Source of the DNA: Flectonema sp. DT1601
Lineage: Eukaryota; Euglenozoa; Diplonemea; Diplonemida; Diplonemidae
Reading direction: 5' to 3'
Length of the DNA: 64,000 bases
Assembly: GCA_964019425.1 (NCBI GenBank)
Contig: OZ025783.1
Span: forward strand, 1,696,737-1,760,736
The translations under genes were made by a program, and so were the position numbers. Positions 43,613 through 54,138 of the stretch are shown here, in pieces; position 1 is the first letter of the stretch; the number at the start of each line of letters is the position of its first letter. The notes under the pieces were generated by a model that saw only the letters and a program-made list of their open reading frames with translations, had not been told where the DNA came from and did not search any database.

Positions 43613-44373
43613 GCAAACCCGCAAACCCGCAAACCCGCAAACCCGCAAACCCGCAAACCCGCAAACCCGCAAACCCGCAAACCCGCAAACCCGCAAACCC
43701 GCAAACCCGCAAACCCGCAAACCCGCAAACCCGCAAACCCGCAAACCCGCAAACCCGCAAACCCGCAAACCCGCAAACCCGCAAACCCGCAAACCCGCAA
43801 ACCCGCAAACCCGCAAACCCGCAAACCCGCAAACCCGCAAACCCGCAAACCCGCAAACCCGCAAACCCGCAAAACCCGCAAACCCGCAAACCCGCAAACC
43901 CGCAAACCCGCAAACCCGCAAACCCGCAAACCCGCAAACCCGCAAACCCGCAAACCCGCAAACCCGCAAACCCGCAAACCCGCAAACCCGCAAACCCCGC
44001 AAACCCCGCAAACCCCGCAAACCCGCAAACCCGCAAACCCGCAAACCCGCAAACCCGCAAACCCGCAAACCCGCAAACCCGCAAACCCGCAAACCCGCAA
44101 ACCCGCAAACCCGCAAACCCGCAAACCCGCAAACCCGCAAACCCGCAAACCCGCAAACCCGCAAACCCGCAAACCCGCAAACCCGCAAACCCGCAAACCC
44201 GCAAACCCGCAAACCCGCAAACCCGCAAACCCGCAAACCCGCAAACCCGCAAACCCGCAAACCCGCAAACCCGCAAACCCGCAAACCCGCAAACCCGCAA
44301 ACCCGCAAACCCGCAAACCCGCAAACCCGCAAACCCGCAAACCCGCAAACCCGCAAACCCGCAAACCCGCAAA
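43613..44373. repeat. Array 1 of the telomere-like 8-mer AAACCCGC (~95 units)
   Basis: Nearly perfect head-to-tail 8-mers with the C-rich strand as +. Variants: one unit with an extra A (about 43870) and three consecutive units with an extra C (AAACCCCGC, about 43991-44018). Long open frames through it on both strands (PANPQTRK and AGLRVCGF repeats) are artefacts of a stop-free repeat. It joins the broken non-LTR element on the left and YR element 1 on the right. Confidence 0.97.
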
Positions 44374-44562
44374 CCTAACTACAGCGGGGAACCGGAACTT
44401 CGAAGTACAGCCGTCAGCATCATTTTCTCGCCATCGTTTGGCGCATCGATACATCCTATCAGAATATATTTCATTTTATTTAGAGCTGTTTAACTCATGT
44501 TTAACTTTCCTTTTCTTTCAGCCGACGGGTTCGACCTATTAAACACTTAAACAAAAAGAAAA
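44374..44562 (+). repeat. Element 1 A1 repeat / 5' leader
   Basis: 189 bp, identical over its length to A2. It holds a strong acceptor-like TTAACTTTCCTTTTCTTTCAG ending at 44521, 41 nt before the gag ATG, so the leader may be trans- or cis-spliced like host genes. Confidence 0.92.
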
Positions 44563-45795
44563 ATGGGTGATACTTATGACTTCGAATTTCCTAACTCATT
44601 AGTTACGCTATGGGGAAATACCGGTGAGGAACTGCTACCGAGAAGACACATAAATATGCCAGATGTATTGGGTCGGATCCCATGGGCTGATTGGACAAGT
44701 GAAGCAGGCAAAATGATGATGATAATGGTGCTTGCAAGGTGCCTTGGGTGTGATAGAGAAGTAATTCAAGGTATTTCACCGAGAAAGATTGCAATATTAA
44801 TTGACGCGCTGCGAGGTCGGAATAATTTAATTGTTGATAGCATCGCCGAAGCTGTACAGAACGGGACACTAGCAAGCCTTTCTGGGATGCCTCAAGATCC
44901 GTTTAGAAAAGTTGAAGCGATTGTAACGACAGTTGCAAATAGACAAAGCCAGCAAGACGAGAATCTCACAGGACTGTATCGTAGTACCGCTCAAGAATTT
45001 GCGAAGCATGAAGGAGCGATCCGTGCAGTAAGTAGCGAAGCAGCAAATGCCACGGCCGCCGCGACAACAGCTGTTAAAAGTACCAATGATAGACAAGATT
45101 CGCTCGAGTCACGAACGGATGCTTTCGCAACAGATGTACTGAATAGGCTGAACAGGCAGTCAAAGCTTATTGAGGAGCAGCAGGAAATGATCTCTAAGCA
45201 AGATAAACAAATTGCAAACTTGATGCGGGCGTCGTACAGATACGTCCACCCAATGAGCGCGCAACCGGCGCCTCGCACGACTGCACCTGAACAGCCGGAG
45301 CCAAGGGCTCGGTATGAAGAACCGACTTCCGCTGAAGAAACAAGAATTCACAATCCAGTCTCGCATACTGTCCGTTCCGTTGCGGAAGACCCTGATAGGT
45401 GGATGGAGTACGCAGATGCCAGTAACTTCCAACTGACGGAATTAATTCGAGAGTTGCGAACATGGGTTCCTAGCAAGAAAGGGGATCTGCAAGATGGGAT
45501 GGAGGCGGTGATCGGTGCGATCGAAGTCATCTTGCATCCGGAACGGGACGCTGAAGACGCTGTGCTTGCCCTTGCCGACAGCTTGCAGGTATTAAGGTGT
45601 AAGGCAAGGGATGGATGGAAGGCGGCTGAAGCTTTTAAAGGTGAACTCTGGAGGGAACAGAATGTTGCCCCACGTTATGCGAAAGCATGGCGGGCGTCTA
45701 GCACAGCTAAGGTGAAGTCAAACTACGCTGCGCGGAAAGAAGTCTCTAGAGGTTCAAAAAACGAAGCTTCAAAGGGCGGCAGGTCCCATCAATGA
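44563..45795 (+). CDS. Element 1 gag-like protein
   Basis: 410 residues from an ATG directly after the A1 repeat. It has an N-terminal globular part (YDFEFPNSLVTLWGNTGEEL), a coiled coil around residues 130-220 (RLNRQSKLIEEQQEMISKQD), a Pro-rich linker and a basic C-terminus. A similar layout and the opening F-x-FP motif occur in element 2, so the two are homologous although diverged. Likely the particle-forming protein of the element; no zinc knuckle is present. The TGA stop (45793-45795) overlaps an ATG in the RT frame (ATGA). The recombinase lies in the same frame beyond the stop. Confidence 0.75.
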   Translation: MGDTYDFEFPNSLVTLWGNTGEELLPRRHINMPDVLGRIPWADWTSEAGKMMMIMVLARCLGCDREVIQGISPRKIAILIDALRGRNNLIVDSIAEAVQNGTLASLSGMPQDPFRKVEAIVTTVANRQSQQDENLTGLYRSTAQEFAKHEGAIRAVSSEAANATAAATTAVKSTNDRQDSLESRTDAFATDVLNRLNRQSKLIEEQQEMISKQDKQIANLMRASYRYVHPMSAQPAPRTTAPEQPEPRARYEEPTSAEETRIHNPVSHTVRSVAEDPDRWMEYADASNFQLTELIRELRTWVPSKKGDLQDGMEAVIGAIEVILHPERDAEDAVLALADSLQVLRCKARDGWKAAEAFKGELWREQNVAPRYAKAWRASSTAKVKSNYAARKEVSRGSKNEASKGGRSHQ

Positions 45796-45810
45796 AAAGA
45801 ACGCAAGTGG

Positions 45811-46872
45811 TTGGGGACGGGCGCACCAGCCACGCGAAAGTTAAAATGGCGCCGAAATTACCAGAAAAGTCCATTGTCCGGGTTGCAACCGACTTTTCCT
45901 ACTACCCAAGAGACCCAACCGGAGCTGCCTATTCTGACGAGGGAAATTTTAAACCATCTTGGGAAGAAAGACCGAACTCGCTCTGCACATACAGAGGACG
46001 GCGTCAGCGCGGAAGACGCTTCGAAGAAGCTGGCCGACGTGGTCGGGAAGATGTGGGCAGCGAGTACATCGGCGAAGGGACGAAACCTCTGGGCAAGACT
46101 CTTATCGTGGGCGGAAGTGAACAGCTTGCCAGTAAACGCGGAAACCGCTGTCTTATTCGTCCTTGCCACGAGGGTGAAACCACAAGGGCTACTTCAGTAT
46201 GCAAAGTCCCTATCAGCAATCATGAAGTGTCTGGGAATGGACAATCGACAGCTACTAACTCTTGCCACCGCGCTACGAGCAGACGGCGCAGCTATTCCGA
46301 CAAAGCAAGCACGGCCAATTACAAGGGAGGCTCTCATGGCCTGGGCGGAGTCATCATCGGACGAACTATGGCTGGCAACAATGATCTGCTGGAAGACAGC
46401 CTCAAGATGGGGCGAGGTTCAGGCACTCACGTCGGAGCAATTCATTCGAGTGGAGAGGGAGGAAGTGATCATCGACTGGCTCAGCACGCCGAAGCTTCGA
46501 TCAGCAAATCCATTCGTCCCGTCACGTTGGACTGTGATACGGGGGAGCATGACGGGAGAGATCTGGTTGCTTTTAAAGGACAAGATTCCATTCGGGGCAC
46601 TCACAAACAGAACAACAGAAATGTTGGATCGGATGTGGGGAAGGGATCCGAACATGAAGGGATTTACAGCACACTCGATAAAGCGCGGCGCAGCAACAGT
46701 ACTTTACGAAAACCTTGCAAAGGGAGCGGACTTACCGGAGCACATTATCTCTCGGACCCTGAAGCATGCGGAGAAGGAGACAGGGATATCATCAACATCG
46801 CTGAGGTACGGGGGTGCGCCAGCCGACATGGCAGTTGCTCTACAGACTTGGAAAGCCACCCAGCTCTTGTAA
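45811..46872 (+). CDS. Element 1 tyrosine recombinase
   Basis: The frame carries the YR catalytic set: Arg in TASRWGEVQAL (codon 46405-46407), His and Arg in AHSIKRGAAT (His 46672-46674), and the Tyr nucleophile in LRYGG (46807-46809). The N-terminal half (LLSWAEVNSLPVNAETAVLF, LATALRADGAAI) matches element 2. The recombinase would integrate a circular DNA copy without target duplication. No ATG precedes the conserved part; the 45811 codon is TTG. Synthesis may need read-through of the gag TGA, as both are in one frame, or some reinitiation. Confidence 0.88.
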   Translation: MGTGAPATRKLKWRRNYQKSPLSGLQPTFPTTQETQPELPILTREILNHLGKKDRTRSAHTEDGVSAEDASKKLADVVGKMWAASTSAKGRNLWARLLSWAEVNSLPVNAETAVLFVLATRVKPQGLLQYAKSLSAIMKCLGMDNRQLLTLATALRADGAAIPTKQARPITREALMAWAESSSDELWLATMICWKTASRWGEVQALTSEQFIRVEREEVIIDWLSTPKLRSANPFVPSRWTVIRGSMTGEIWLLLKDKIPFGALTNRTTEMLDRMWGRDPNMKGFTAHSIKRGAATVLYENLAKGADLPEHIISRTLKHAEKETGISSTSLRYGGAPADMAVALQTWKATQLL

Positions 46873-48500
46873 AACATGCACCGCATAGCATCTCGAGAAG
46901 GGGCCAGCGGACGAGGCTACCTGTCACAGCGGAAGAGAAGGCATCACCGCTTCATGTTTCTTCTATAAAACTAATGAATGTTGACGGGCTTCGAGGGAGG
47001 CTGAACGACTCGGCAAGGGTGCGGTTTGATAGTGTCTGGGATATGGTATTCCCAAGGCAAACACCACCTTCGCGAAGCAGCACACACTCGAAACACTCAA
47101 CTCTCCAGCCTAGCCATGCTGACGAACTGGTTAGTCGTTCTATCGCACGCCATGCTGAAGCAGGGGGGGTAATGCAAAATGTGCCGTTCACTGTTGTTGA
47201 GGAGAAGGCTGAGGGCTTACGCCAGCGATTCATACTCTGGACAAAGGGACTGAACGACTGGGGCGAGGGTACTGGGTACCAAGCCGCCGTTCCACTGAAG
47301 CACATCTCAGCTTATCTTGGTGCTGTCAAGCAGGAGTGCGCCACAACTCGTGACTTCAGAACAGGATTCTTTGCGATTGAAATTCCAACATATGCAAGAC
47401 ATCTCTTCAGGTTCCAAGATAGCTCTGGAAGATGGTTCGAGATGCAACGACTACCGATGGGACATATTGGCGCCCCGGAACTAATGCACACGCTCGCCGC
47501 ATCCGCTGCAGGACATCCCGACTACGTTAGAAGTGACATTGCCGTGCACTCCGTTGGTATTGACATCTTTATTGACAATATAAGGTACACAGGGGAGCGG
47601 AAGCATATTCTCGATGCGACGACAGTGCTTGATGAGACTGCTTCGGGTATGTCTATTACATGGAAGGCTTCCGACTCACATACTGCTGCGACAACCTACA
47701 CGTTCCTCGGGGCGGACTTTAATCATGAGCTTCGTACGGTAAGGGCTTCTGAGAAAATTCGACGCAAGATAAGTGGTGTGAATCTTTCCAACTGCACAGC
47801 TTCACAGCTCGAGTCACTCGGAGGAAGACTTGTTCACGCAAGCGCAATTGCAGGCGTTCCGATGGGTCAGTTCTGGTATGCAGTGAAGTTCCTTCGAAGG
47901 CTTGTCAACGGTCTCAATAGGGGGACCCGCCGTCCAGAAGCGAATGTTAACATCCCGCCGTCAGTTACCGCACAACTCTCTGCATGGTGCACTGCGGCTC
48001 TCAAGCAACAGACGATCTTCCAGCATGATAGCAGAAATTCAGTTACAACGTTCATCGACGCTTCTATGACGGGATGGGGCGGCGTTATTATTGATGACTC
48101 AACAGCTGAAATTATTATCCTCGGCGGCTCCTGGACGCCATCAGAAGCACGCCTCCACATCAACGTTCTCGAATCTCTTGCATTATCTAAGACGCTTTCT
48201 CAGCTTCCCGTAAGATATAAGGGTGGCACCCTATCACTCTGGATCGATAACACTTCTGTTGTTGGTGCACTTCGAAAGAAACTCTGTGCTAGGTCAGCAG
48301 ACTTAAACAAGAATGTCGTTCTTTCTTCTATAATATTCAAGAACCTCCAGCTCGATGTTAACATCGGATGGGTCGCGTCAGCTAACAATCCAGCTGACAT
48401 CCCATCACGCCTCCCAGAACACAAAATCTCATCGGCATCAACACTGCATACTGTCGAACTTGCGCTGCGGAGGTTTATTACAAGCGACGGGGTGGAGTGA
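46873..48500 (+). CDS. Element 1 reverse transcriptase and RNase H
   Basis: The frame is open from 45792 right across the recombinase; the part homologous to known RT begins at about 46873. RT motifs: PFTVVEEKAEGLRQRFILW, DFRTGFFAIEIP, FEMQRLPMGHIGAPELMH and IDIFIDNIRYTG (47568-47579), where the usual YxDD is FIDN. RNase H follows with Asp in TFIDASMTGWGG, Glu in INVLESLAL, Asp in LWIDNTSVVG and Asp in NNPADIPSR. The protein copies element RNA into DNA. It ends in TGA at the start of the B1 repeat. The first in-frame ATG is 46974, but the conserved region begins earlier. Confidence 0.9.
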
Positions 48501-48760
48501 GGCAGGCCAACCGGTGCCGCTACTCGGACTGCTCACTCACATGGCTTTCTGCCACGCTCAGCCGATAGCGACCACCACCTGCGGTCTACTTACCTCACTT
48601 CGTGAAAAGAATTTGTGAACTCTTATAGTTTAATTTCTCTATCCTTCCTAGTGATAGACGAACTACTTAGTTTTATCCATAGTTTCATGTTTTACTATTA
48701 CATTTCTTCTACTCTTATCTTTCCTTCCTTTCTTTCAGGCTGTACAGGAGTTATGGTTCC
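48501..48760 (+). repeat. Element 1 B1 repeat
   Basis: 260 bp, GGCAGGCCAACCGG to TTATGGTTCC, repeated at 48968-49227. It contains a second strong acceptor-like CTTTCCTTCCTTTCTTTCAG. Confidence 0.92.
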
Positions 48761-48948
48761 CTAACTACAGCGGGGAACCGGAACTTCGAAGTACAGCCGT
48801 CAGCATCATTTTCTCGCCATCGTTTGGCGCATCGATACATCCTATCAGAATATATTTCATTTTATTTAGAGCTGTTTAACTCATGTTTAACTTTCCTTTT
48901 CTTTCAGCCGACGGGTTCGACCTATTAAACACTTAAACAAAAAGAAAA
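48760..48948 (+). repeat. Element 1 A2 repeat
   Basis: 189-bp copy of A1, following B1 without spacer, as expected for a circle-junction copy. Followed by CCCACCCACCGACCCCCTC before B2. Confidence 0.92.
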
Positions 48949-48967
48949 CCCACCCACCGACCCCCTC

Positions 48968-49227
48968 GGCAGGCCAACCGGTGCCGCTACTCGGACTGCT
49001 CACTCACATGGCTTTCTGCCACGCTCAGCCGATAGCGACCACCACCTGCGGTCTACTTACCTCACTTCGTGAAAAGAATTTGTGAACTCTTATAGTTTAA
49101 TTTCTCTATCCTTCCTAGTGATAGACGAACTACTTAGTTTTATCCATAGTTTCATGTTTTACTATTACATTTCTTCTACTCTTATCTTTCCTTCCTTTCT
49201 TTCAGGCTGTACAGGAGTTATGGTTCC
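48968..49227 (+). repeat. Element 1 B2 repeat
   Basis: 260-bp copy of B1; forms the right terminus and passes directly into CCGCAAACCCGC of the array. Confidence 0.92.
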
Positions 49228-49255
49228 CCGCAAACCCGCAAACCCGCAAACCCGC
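49228..49255. repeat. Array 2, remnant of ~3.5 AAACCCGC units
   Basis: Short stretch between element 1 and the subtelomere-like segment; together with array 1 it is the array interrupted by element 1. Confidence 0.9.
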
Positions 49256-49381
49256 ACTAGAGATACCCCTTCCAGGCTCGCGTTGCTCGCACACAACTTT
49301 TTTTTTTTAAGCTTTCTGAACAAACATTATTTTTACAACCAAGTCACGTCTGTTTTTATTCCCTGGCTAGGTACCCGTCCA

Positions 49382-49439
49382 GGGTACAAATTTGAACTTA
49401 ACTTTACGCTCGCGTTAAGTTAAGTCCAATTTTGTACCC
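49382..49439. other. Imperfect inverted repeat, present only in copy 1
   Basis: The arm starting GGGTACAAATTTG (49382-49402) pairs with the arm ending CAATTTTGTACCC (49414-49439). Copy 2 lacks the left arm, suggesting deletion at a hairpin. Confidence 0.6.
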
Positions 49440-49492
49440 TTTCCCTTGCTACTTTCTTCTTACTAATTCTTCTGGTTGAAAAACACAAAAAA

Positions 49493-49563
49493 TGTGCCTG
49501 GGAATTAAACCCTTACCACGGCTACCAAAGAGATTTAAGGTATCCACTCGGCTGTGCAGCCCT
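49493..49563 (-). repeat. tRNA-like sequence with A and B boxes, copy 1
   Basis: On the minus strand CAGCCGAGTGGA (A-box-like, 49543-49554) is followed by GGTTTAATTCC (B-box-like) and then a run of T, the Pol III stop. The spacing recalls tRNA-Leu or tRNA-Ser with a long variable arm, but the acceptor stem does not pair. Pseudo-tRNA or tRNA-derived. Confidence 0.5.
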
Positions 49564-49700
49564 CGGATTTTCTTTTTTTTTTTTATTTATTTATTTGTGT
49601 GTTCTTAGCCTCTTTATGGAAATCCTTCCATTTTCCCTTCCCTCCAGTCTTAACGTAGGAGAGTCTACCAGGTGCCTACCCTGGACGCCCTTCGGGCGTG

Positions 49701-49800
49701 GGATTTGAACTAATTGCGTGTACGGGCGCGATGGGTTACTGCAGTGGCAGGGGGTCGAACCAGCGATCACCCAGCCCCAGGGCGAGGGTTATACTACTAC
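49701..49800 (-). repeat. tRNA-derived sequence with two B boxes, copy 1
   Basis: Minus-strand GGTTCGACCCC (49751-49761, perfect B box) with AGTAGTATAACCC upstream of it, and AGTTCAAATCC (49701-49711) downstream. It looks like the end of one tRNA-like unit joined to another. No full cloverleaf can be drawn. Confidence 0.45.
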
Positions 49801-51240
49801 CCCTGGGATATCGCAACTTTTTATTATTATTACTTTTCTGCAATTTTTATTTATAAATAAGTTTTCGAAAAGGTGGGAAGTAACGGGCTGGGAGCTTTTG
49901 GCTCCTGCCCCTATTCCTCCCGATGTAAACTTTCTTTTTTTTTTTTTTTTTTTTTTTTTTAACAGGCCCAAAGGGCGACAATGAAAGATGCTGACCAAGG
50001 AATAATATTCAAATGAATTTTCGTTTCAAAGAAACGAACAGGATTAAGGGAGAGGCAGAAAAAAAAAAAAGAAATAATATGAAGAGGAAATAATCAAACA
50101 TGAAAAAAAAAAATAAAATAAAAATAAACAAACGTTATATATAAGCAATTTCTTTCGCATTTTTTCTTTCGCAATTTTCTATTTATTTATTACTTTTCTG
50201 TCCCAACGGGACGACAAATGAAAAATGTCCTCCCTTAGCTGAAAATGCACACTGCACCCTGTTTTATCAAGTCCTTTGTTTTTGTTTTTCTGAAAGATAT
50301 CTGTAGTTGTTGTTATATTAATATGCTAGCACGAAAACGACGGCTAGGTTTATGATGATTGGATATGTGGCTTAGGATATCTGTTTGTTACATTTGGAAG
50401 TATTTTACAACAGGTTTATCGAACCTGTATCTGCAATGTGTGCGACCCTGGGATGGGAATATAGGAATTTAGTTATATTAATAAGGTTATCGTTCATTAT
50501 TTCCAATGAAATAGAAATGTGGGAAGAACTATGGGATGGCGGAACGCAGCCCCCCCCCCAACCCCCCCCAAGGGGGGGGAGCCACTAATAAAGGCCAACC
50601 TCCTGAAAAAGAATCAAGAAAAAACAAAAATGCCCTCACCCAAGGTCGAACTGGACGGTTTACAGCCATTTTGGGTTTTGTAAAGAATGTGTTTATTTGT
50701 GTAGGAAAGACCCTTTACCCAAAAAGAAATGAAATCAAAGATTGCTTTTTCACAGCTTGGCACCTAAAACCCAAAACTCATTAAGAAGGAAAAAATTATT
50801 TCAAAAAGAAAATTTTTGCTAACTAAATTGGCAGCCATACACCTAAATTTCAAAACCATACCACTTACTAACAAAATTTCTTTCTCATCACTTTTTATAT
50901 TTTAAGAAAATGGTTAACAGGAATTTATGAAGACTTTTAGATAGATCAACTATGTGTTCCCATCTTTTCTAGGAGATCTGTAGAAAAAAATAAATCTTTC
51001 AGAAAATATTATAAAGGAAAGATTTTTTCTGAAGAATTTTTTTTAACTACCTACTAAATTGGCAACCATACACTTAAATTTCAAAACGATACTAAAAAAG
51101 AATTTTCATCACATTTTATACTTTAAGAAAATGGTTACCCATCTTTTTTAGACCTGCTCGGGCACAAAAATCCAGCATTTTTCCTTAGGCAAAAATAAAT
51201 CTTACTTACTTCCTACTGAAGAAAATTGGCAGCTTAAATT

Positions 51241-51628
51241 TGTTTGCAGGAAAAAAGTAAGCAGCTAAAATTTGCTTGCGGGAAGAAAATAAGCAGCCAA
51301 AATTTGCTTGCGGGAAGAAATAAGCAGCTAAAGTTTGCCTGCAAGAAAAAAATAAGCAGCTAAAATTTGCTTGCGGGAAGAAAATAAGCAGCTAAAATTT
51401 GCTTGCGGGAAGAAAATTAGCAGCTAAGAATTTGCTTGCGGGAAGAGAATCAGCAGCTAAAATTTGCTTGCGGGAAGAAAATTAGCAGCTAAGATTTGCT
51501 TGCGGGAAGAGAATCAGCAGCTAAAATCTGCCTGCAAGAAAGAAATAAGCAGCTAAAACTTGCTTGCGGGAAGAGAATCAGCAGCTAAAATTTGCTTGCA
51601 AGAAGAAAATTAGCAGCCAAAATTTGCT
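51241..51628. repeat. Minisatellite of ~32 bp, copy 1
   Basis: About a dozen imperfect units of the form AGCAGCTAAAATTTGC plus TTGCGGGAAGAAAATA. Each contains TTGCGGG, seven bases of the G-rich strand of the array 8-mer, in the opposite orientation to the arrays. Confidence 0.85.
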
Positions 51629-52549
51629 CAGGGGTGCTACATAAGCATTGATTGCAGAAAGGTGGCAAAAATGAAAGGAATTATTTATTAAAACCCAAAT
51701 TGTCTAAACCATAACAAAAAGGCAGCTTGGCACCAAAACTCTAAAACCTATTCTCCTCAGCCTTTTCAAGATCGATAGGCCAAGGGATAACCATAAAAAA
51801 GGTGTAACCATGATTTCTTGGGGGTGAGTGGCACAAAAAGCAGTAAAAAAAAAAAAAAAAAAATCCCGTGACAAAGGCAAATAACTGCAAAAGCAGCAAT
51901 TCTCTTTCCGCAAACGCCCCCCTGTGGGTCATCAGGTCATTTGGTAGTGCCAACCTGCAACAGGTTAACATGCAACACTCTACCTTTCTTCCCGTAATGC
52001 GTGACACCATTCAACACTTACGTAGCACTTAGCACCAGGCCTGCTAGCAGGAAGAAACAGAAGCCTCATTCCCAGTACGGAAGTAGCTAGGCCTGGCCAG
52101 CTTACAGTGCTGCGTAAGTTTTGACTGGCAAACAACTGCAAAACTTTTTTCTCCACACAGAAATTTGTGAAGACTTTTCAGGGTCGATAGATCGAGAGAT
52201 AACCATAAAAAAAGATTTACTCATGTTTTTCTGGAGGTGAGTGGCGCAAAAAGTGGTAAAAAAAAAAAAAAAATTCCGTGACAAAGGCAAATTTCTTTCT
52301 GCAAACGCCCGCCGTGGATCACATTTGGTAGCGCCGACTTGCCACAGGTCAATATGCAACGCTACTTTTCTTTCCGTAATGCGTGGCACCAGTCAACACT
52401 TATGTTGCACTTAGAACCAGACCTTCTTGCGGGAATGCAAAGAAGAATTAGTGTGTAATTAGGTGAGGCCTGGCCTGGGTACCTGGCCCAGGACTTGGTG
52501 GATTTCCTCAGAACCCAAAATATCCCCAATGCTGACAATTATATAGGAG

Positions 52550-53816
52550 AAACCCGCAAACCCGCAAACCCGCAAACCCGCAAACCCGCAAACCCGCAAA
52601 CCCGCAAACCCGCAAACCCGCAAACCCGCAAACCCGCAAACCCGCAAACCCGCAAACCCGCAAACCCGCAAACCCGCAAACCCGCAAACCCGCAAACCCG
52701 CAAACCCGCAAACCCGCAAACCCGCAAACCCGCAAACCCGCAAACCCGCAAACCCGCAAACCCGCAAACCCGCAAACCCGCAAACCCGCAAACCCGCAAA
52801 CCCGCAAACCCGCAAACCCGCAAACCCGCAAACCCGCAAACCCGCAAACCCGCAAACCCGCAAACCCGCAAACCCGCAAACCCGCAAACCCGCAAACCCG
52901 CAAACCCGCAAACCCGCAAACCCGCAAACCCGCAAACCCGCAAACCCGCAAACCCGCAAACCCGCAAACCCGCAAACCCGCAAACCCGCAAACCCGCAAA
53001 CCCGCAAACCCGCAAACCCGCAAACCCGCAAACCCGCAAACCCGCAAACCCGCAAACCCGCAAACCCGCAAACCCGCAAACCCGCAAACCCGCAAACCCG
53101 CAAACCCGCAAACCCGCAAACCCGCAAACCCGCAAACCCGCAAACCCGCAAACCCGCAAACCCGCAAACCCGCAAACCCGCAAACCCGCAAACCCGCAAA
53201 CCCGCAAACCCGCAAACCCGCAAACCCGCAAACCCGCAAACCCGCAAACCCGCAAACCCGCAAACCCGCAAACCCGCAAACCCGCAAACCCGCAAACCCG
53301 CAAACCCGCAAACCCGCAAACCCGCAAACCCGCAAACCCGCAAACCCGCAAACCCGCAAACCCGCAAACCCGCAAACCCGCAAACCCGCAAACCCGCAAA
53401 CCCGCAAACCCGCAAACCCGCAAACCCGCAAACCCGCAAACCCGCAAACCCGCAAACCCGCAAACCCGCAAACCCGCAAACCCGCAAACCCGCAAACCCG
53501 CAAACCCGCAAACCCGCAAACCCGCAAACCCGCAAACCCGCAAACCCGCAAACCCGCAAACCCGCAAACCCGCAAACCCGCAAACCCGCAAACCCGCAAA
53601 CCCGCAAACCCGCAAACCCGCAAACCCGCAAACCCGCAAACCCGCAAACCCGCAAACCCGCAAACCCGCAAACCCGCAAACCCGCAAACCCGCAAACCCG
53701 CAAACCCGCAAACCCGCAAACCCGCAAACCCGCAAACCCGCAAACCCGCAAACCCGCAAACCCGCAAACCCGCAAACCCGCAAACCCGCAAACCCGCAAA
53801 CCCGCAAACCCGCAAA
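52550..53816. repeat. Array 3 of AAACCCGC (~158 units)
   Basis: Perfect as far as I can see, no variant units; C-rich strand as +. Joined on the right by element 2. Confidence 0.97.
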
Positions 53817-54138
53817 CCCCGTTACGTGGGAATCAACCATCCGTCGGCCATGTCTACCTCTCATCGTTTATAAATACATTACCGTTTATCCAAAAGAAAG
53901 CATAAACAACTCGTACGCAATATAAAATAAAGAATAAGAAAACATCTAGAAAAACAGCACATTTTGTTTCAGACATAAGACGCAACACGTTCGAGAAAGG
54001 AGCATCAGCGATACTTACGATCGTTAATAAACATTCGATACTTACGTTTCGCTACATTTAAAGTATCCGCGTTTCATCTTTCATTACTTCTATAGGCTCT
54101 CTTTCTCCTTTTCGTACTCCCTTAATAAATAAAGTAAT
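53817..54138 (+). repeat. Element 2 A1 repeat / 5' leader
   Basis: 322 bp, differing from A2 at a single visible base (GGCTCTCTTT against GGCTTTCTTT). It ends directly at the gag ATG. Confidence 0.92.

Larger units (their letters stand above)
44374..49227 (+). mobile_element. VIPER/TATE-like tyrosine-recombinase retroelement 1, complete
   Basis: Order: A1 repeat (44374-44562), gag-like ORF, tyrosine recombinase, RT-RNase H, B1 (48501-48760) directly abutting A2 (48760-48948), 19-bp C-rich spacer, B2 (48968-49227). The split direct repeat A1...B1A2B2 is the hallmark of Ngaro/VIPER/TATE-type DIRS elements, where B1A2 copies the circle junction. The element lies inside an AAACCCGC array: left flank ...GCAAACC, right flank CCGCAAACC, with no target duplication. 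TATE of trypanosomatids likewise sits in telomeric repeats. It appears intact except for an unclear recombinase start. Confidence 0.88.
49256..52549. repeat. Subtelomere-like segment, copy 1 (3.3 kb)
   Basis: From ACTAGAGATACCCCTTCC to GACAATTATATAGGAG, repeated at 58729-61677 with high identity and small indels. No coding region is recognised. It contains tRNA-like sequences near its left end, poly-T/A tracts, a C-run/G-run inverted repeat (50562-50579), a ~32-bp minisatellite and a GGCCTGG-rich right end. It is bounded by AAACCCGC arrays on both sides. Confidence 0.9.

Noticed and set aside
43613-44373. CRISPR array
   Set aside because: Pure 8-bp head-to-tail repeat without spacers in a eukaryotic context.
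42834-44454. Very long open frames through the arrays on both strands (PANPQTRK and AGLRVCGF repeats), also at 52459-53925 and 61587-63999
   Set aside because: An 8-bp repeat without stops is open in every frame it allows; these are artefacts, with no start signals or non-repeat domains.
49718-49998. Frames of 69-88 codons in the segment, repeated at 59147-59421
   Set aside because: They translate tRNA-like sequence and a poly-T tract; conservation follows from segmental duplication.
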